Positions 62,110 to 64,000 of a DNA stretch of 64,000 nucleotides are shown one piece after another (within the stretch, counting starts at the first letter, position 1; each line of letters starts with the position of its first letter). Source of the DNA: Clostridium folliculivorans (lineage in GTDB: Bacteria; Bacillota; Clostridia; Clostridiales; Clostridiaceae); the NCBI RefSeq assembly GCF_024341905.1, contig NZ_BQXY01000002.1, positions 558,001-622,000 of the forward strand. The letters are read 5' to 3'. Under the pieces are notes generated by a model, which saw nothing but the letters and a program-made list of their open reading frames with translations, was not told the origin of the DNA and did no database searches. The translations under genes were made by a program, and so were the position numbers.

Positions 62110-62922
62110 CTATATTTTTAGCATAATTTTTATGAAATAATAAACAAATGGCGCCGTTAATATGATACTATCAAATCTATCTAAGATTCCACCGTGCCCA
62201 GGAATTATATTTCCAAAGTCCTTAATTCCATTGAATCTTTTTATTAAGGAAGCTATTAAATCTCCACATTGTGATATCACTGATCCTATAACTCCCATTA
62301 CTAAGCAAAAATACAAGAATTTATTTGTATGGAATCCAGTAAATTTAAAAATTATTATTCCATATAAACAGGACATCAATGTTGCACCTATTACTCCCCC
62401 CATAAATCCCTCAATAGATTTATTAGGACTTAGCTCTGGTGTTAATTTCTTCTTACCAAAAGTCTTACCTACTACATATGCAAATGTATCAGCACTCCAA
62501 GCTATAATAAATACAAACCAAACAAAAATATTTCCATAACCATTCATGCTAATTATTTGACGTATAAATGAAAACATGTAAGTAACATAGAAAAAACCTA
62601 TAAATGTTATAGCTATGTTTTTTGCATTTTGCTTACTATAAAAAAGTACTGAGTAAAACACTAAAAAAATAGAGAATAAATTTATGAACAATCCTATATT
62701 AGAACTAAAATTAGGCAATACAAATATGTAATACAACGCAGAGAAGCCTATTCCTATCATAGTATAATTACTATTAAAATCCTTAAAGGATTTGTAAAAT
62801 TCATTAAGCCCAATTGTTATAATCAAGAGAAGCGTAACATTTAAAAGTATTAAATTTTTGCTAAGCAGTATTCCGATTAAAATTGGCAAGCCGATAACTG
62901 AACTTATTATTCTTTGCTTCAT
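62110..62922 (-). CDS. cdsA: Phosphatidate cytidylyltransferase
   Basis: A 270-aa integral membrane enzyme making CDP-diacylglycerol from phosphatidate and CTP, for phospholipid synthesis. It has about eight hydrophobic segments and the family signature near the C-terminus: SADTFAYVVGKTFGKKKLTP, SPNKSIEGFMGG, SQCGDLIASLIKRFNGIKDF and PGHGGILDRFDS, which carries the catalytic Asp residues. AGAAGGAG lies 4-5 nt before the ATG. It is separate from the usual uppS-cdsA-dxr context, so it may be a second copy. Confidence 0.92.
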   Translation of the reverse strand: MKQRIISSVIGLPILIGILLSKNLILLNVTLLLIITIGLNEFYKSFKDFNSNYTMIGIGFSALYYIFVLPNFSSNIGLFINLFSIFLVFYSVLFYSKQNAKNIAITFIGFFYVTYMFSFIRQIISMNGYGNIFVWFVFIIAWSADTFAYVVGKTFGKKKLTPELSPNKSIEGFMGGVIGATLMSCLYGIIIFKFTGFHTNKFLYFCLVMGVIGSVISQCGDLIASLIKRFNGIKDFGNIIPGHGGILDRFDSIILTAPFVYYFIKIMLKI

Positions 62923-62970
62923 AATACTCCTTCTAATAATTTTCTATCTAATTTCTATTATAGTTAGACA

Positions 62971-63522
62971 TCACTTAAATACAGAAATGTTATTGATATC
63001 TACATCACACCAAACTTGAACTTCTATATATCTATCTGGCCCATTTTTACCATCTTTATTCCATTCTTGAGGAATCCCATTTATTGATACAACTTCTTTT
63101 ATCTCTTCTAATGTATAAACTTTTTTCCGATAAGGCTTTTTGTCGTTATATCTCATAGCAGGAAAAATATCTCCGTAAGTAAAACTTATTGTCTTATGAT
63201 CAAAAAATTCTATTGGAATCTTGAGTTCTTGTCCATCTTTATACCATTCCTTAATCCATTGACATGGTCCTAAAGTCATAGAAATAGGTGTTTCTCTTAA
63301 TGGCTTACCACCTTTTTCAATAAACAATGTTCTAACCCTCTGCTCTAATTCCCTTCTAATAGTCATGTAATCTTCCGATCTCTTACTAGCAAAGGTTTCT
63401 CCATTTCTACGTATCTTTTCTAATTCATTTTCCGAATGTTCCTCTGATAAATCTGATAAAGTTTTAAAAGGACCAACTTCAGCTTCATAGTAATGATAAA
63501 TAAACTTTGGCAATAATGTCAT
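62971..63522 (-). CDS. Hypothetical protein of unrecognised family
   Basis: A 183-aa soluble protein, with central charged helical region (DLSEEHSENELEKIRRNGET, YMTIRRELEQRVRTLFIEKG) and a C-terminal beta-rich part with many aromatics. There is no signal peptide. I cannot assign a function. AGAGG lies upstream of the ATG. It is 67 nt after the nitrilase-type gene and probably cotranscribed with it. Confidence 0.7.
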   Translation of the reverse strand: MTLLPKFIYHYYEAEVGPFKTLSDLSEEHSENELEKIRRNGETFASKRSEDYMTIRRELEQRVRTLFIEKGGKPLRETPISMTLGPCQWIKEWYKDGQELKIPIEFFDHKTISFTYGDIFPAMRYNDKKPYRKKVYTLEEIKEVVSINGIPQEWNKDGKNGPDRYIEVQVWCDVDINNISVFK

Positions 63523-63589
63523 AGTACTTGCCTCTTTTCTATATAAAATATTCCCTAAGACATGATATTTAGATTAATATCTGCAAAAG

Positions 63590-64000
63590 CTACTCAATTA
63601 TCTCAACTTTTTTTGAACTTAAATCCACAATCCTAGTTCTAGTATCTGACTTTGAAATGAATATCGGGTCGCCATTATTATCTATACAATATGAAATAGG
63701 TATTGATACACCACAACTTCTATAAGAACCATCTGCGTGGCTTGTTCCAATAACAAAGGTTTTATACTTTTTTGCAATAGCCTTTGCTTCCTCAACCCAC
63801 TGCCCAAACTGTTCTTCACTAAACATTCCTACCCCAATTGGATGTACTACAAAATCAATTTTTTCTTCTACTCTTTTTAAATCCCTTTTAGCCTTTAGAA
63901 TCTCCATACATAATATGTACCCAATTGTATTATTATTATAAGTAACAGTTAAAGGATCATATAATTCTATATTTTCATCAGGAATAGTTTTAGGTCTTTC
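63590..64000 (-). CDS. Carbon-nitrogen hydrolase (nitrilase superfamily), 3' part only
   Basis: The frame is open from the window edge: 31 codons precede the internal ATG at 63907 and read ERPKTIPDENIELYDPLTVT, then YNNNTIGYILC. The likely nucleophile Cys is in NTIGYILCMEIL; FVVHPIGVG (strand after the Cys), WVEEAKAIAKKYKTFVIGTS and YCIDNNGDPIFIS follow the usual nitrilase order. The Glu and Lys of the triad lie before the visible part. The start lies outside the window. Confidence 0.75.
   Translation of the reverse strand, partial: ERPKTIPDENIELYDPLTVTYNNNTIGYILCMEILKAKRDLKRVEEKIDFVVHPIGVGMFSEEQFGQWVEEAKAIAKKYKTFVIGTSHADGSYRSCGVSIPISYCIDNNGDPIFISKSDTRTRIVDLSSKKVEIIE

Overview
The window is very AT-rich, with strong GGAGG-type ribosome binding sites, long intrinsic terminators, a T-box leader, an M-box riboswitch, YesM/YesN-type signalling and spore-former-style AAA+ proteins. 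This points to a low-GC Firmicute, most likely a saccharolytic Clostridium. The species cannot be fixed from this sequence alone. There is no prophage, CRISPR array, rRNA or complete insertion sequence. The window looks like ordinary chromosome with an unusually rich set of intergenic palindromic repeats.

Layout. 0-8.5 kb: a partial APH-type kinase downstream of a TetR regulator with a clear operator; a methionyl-tRNA synthetase-like gene behind a T-box leader whose specifier may read threonine; an unannotated 59-aa ORF; azlCD; an AIM24 protein; an aldo/keto reductase. 8.7-14.3 kb: a four-gene operon built around a 1273-aa protein with four AAA+ modules (three CbxX/SpoVK-like) plus three membrane proteins. 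14.5-24.6 kb: HAD phosphatase, a YdcZ pair opposite a Crp/Fnr regulator, pentapeptide-repeat protein, a lone FtsX-type permease, DUF362/ferredoxin protein, secreted lectin-lysozyme, aldo/keto reductase. 25-35 kb: a YtfQRT-YjfF-like furanose ABC transporter with a YesM-type kinase, a membrane-anchored second sugar-binding protein and a YesN/AraC response regulator, resembling the XylFII-LytS-YesN three-component xylose sensor. 35-51 kb: four ABC export systems, two of them paired with OmpR-type two-component systems, plus a PIN protein. 51-57.5 kb: small membrane proteins and an M-box-controlled unit with two overlapping mini-ORFs, a PRC/MgtE-N/CBS protein and an Nramp-related transporter with non-canonical metal-site motifs, together probably a Mg2+ uptake system. 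57.6-64 kb: two identical initiator tRNA genes separated by a large repeat element, two HAD phosphatases, several small membrane proteins, cdsA and a partial nitrilase-type hydrolase.

The least explained signal is in the intergenic DNA. At least four dispersed repeat families recur. R1 is a long terminal-inverted-repeat palindrome beginning TTGAAATT. R2 is a terminator-like hairpin followed by a conserved CTGCC...GGCAG hairpin. R3 is a ~95-bp palindrome ending GAAGTGGTACATC. R4 is a ~50-bp sequence that begins in the U-tract of minus-strand terminators. R2, R3 and a further hairpin (R5) are found inside R1 copies, and comparing copies shows apparent empty and filled sites. R1 arms show compensatory changes, and many carry a mini-ORF starting MSE.
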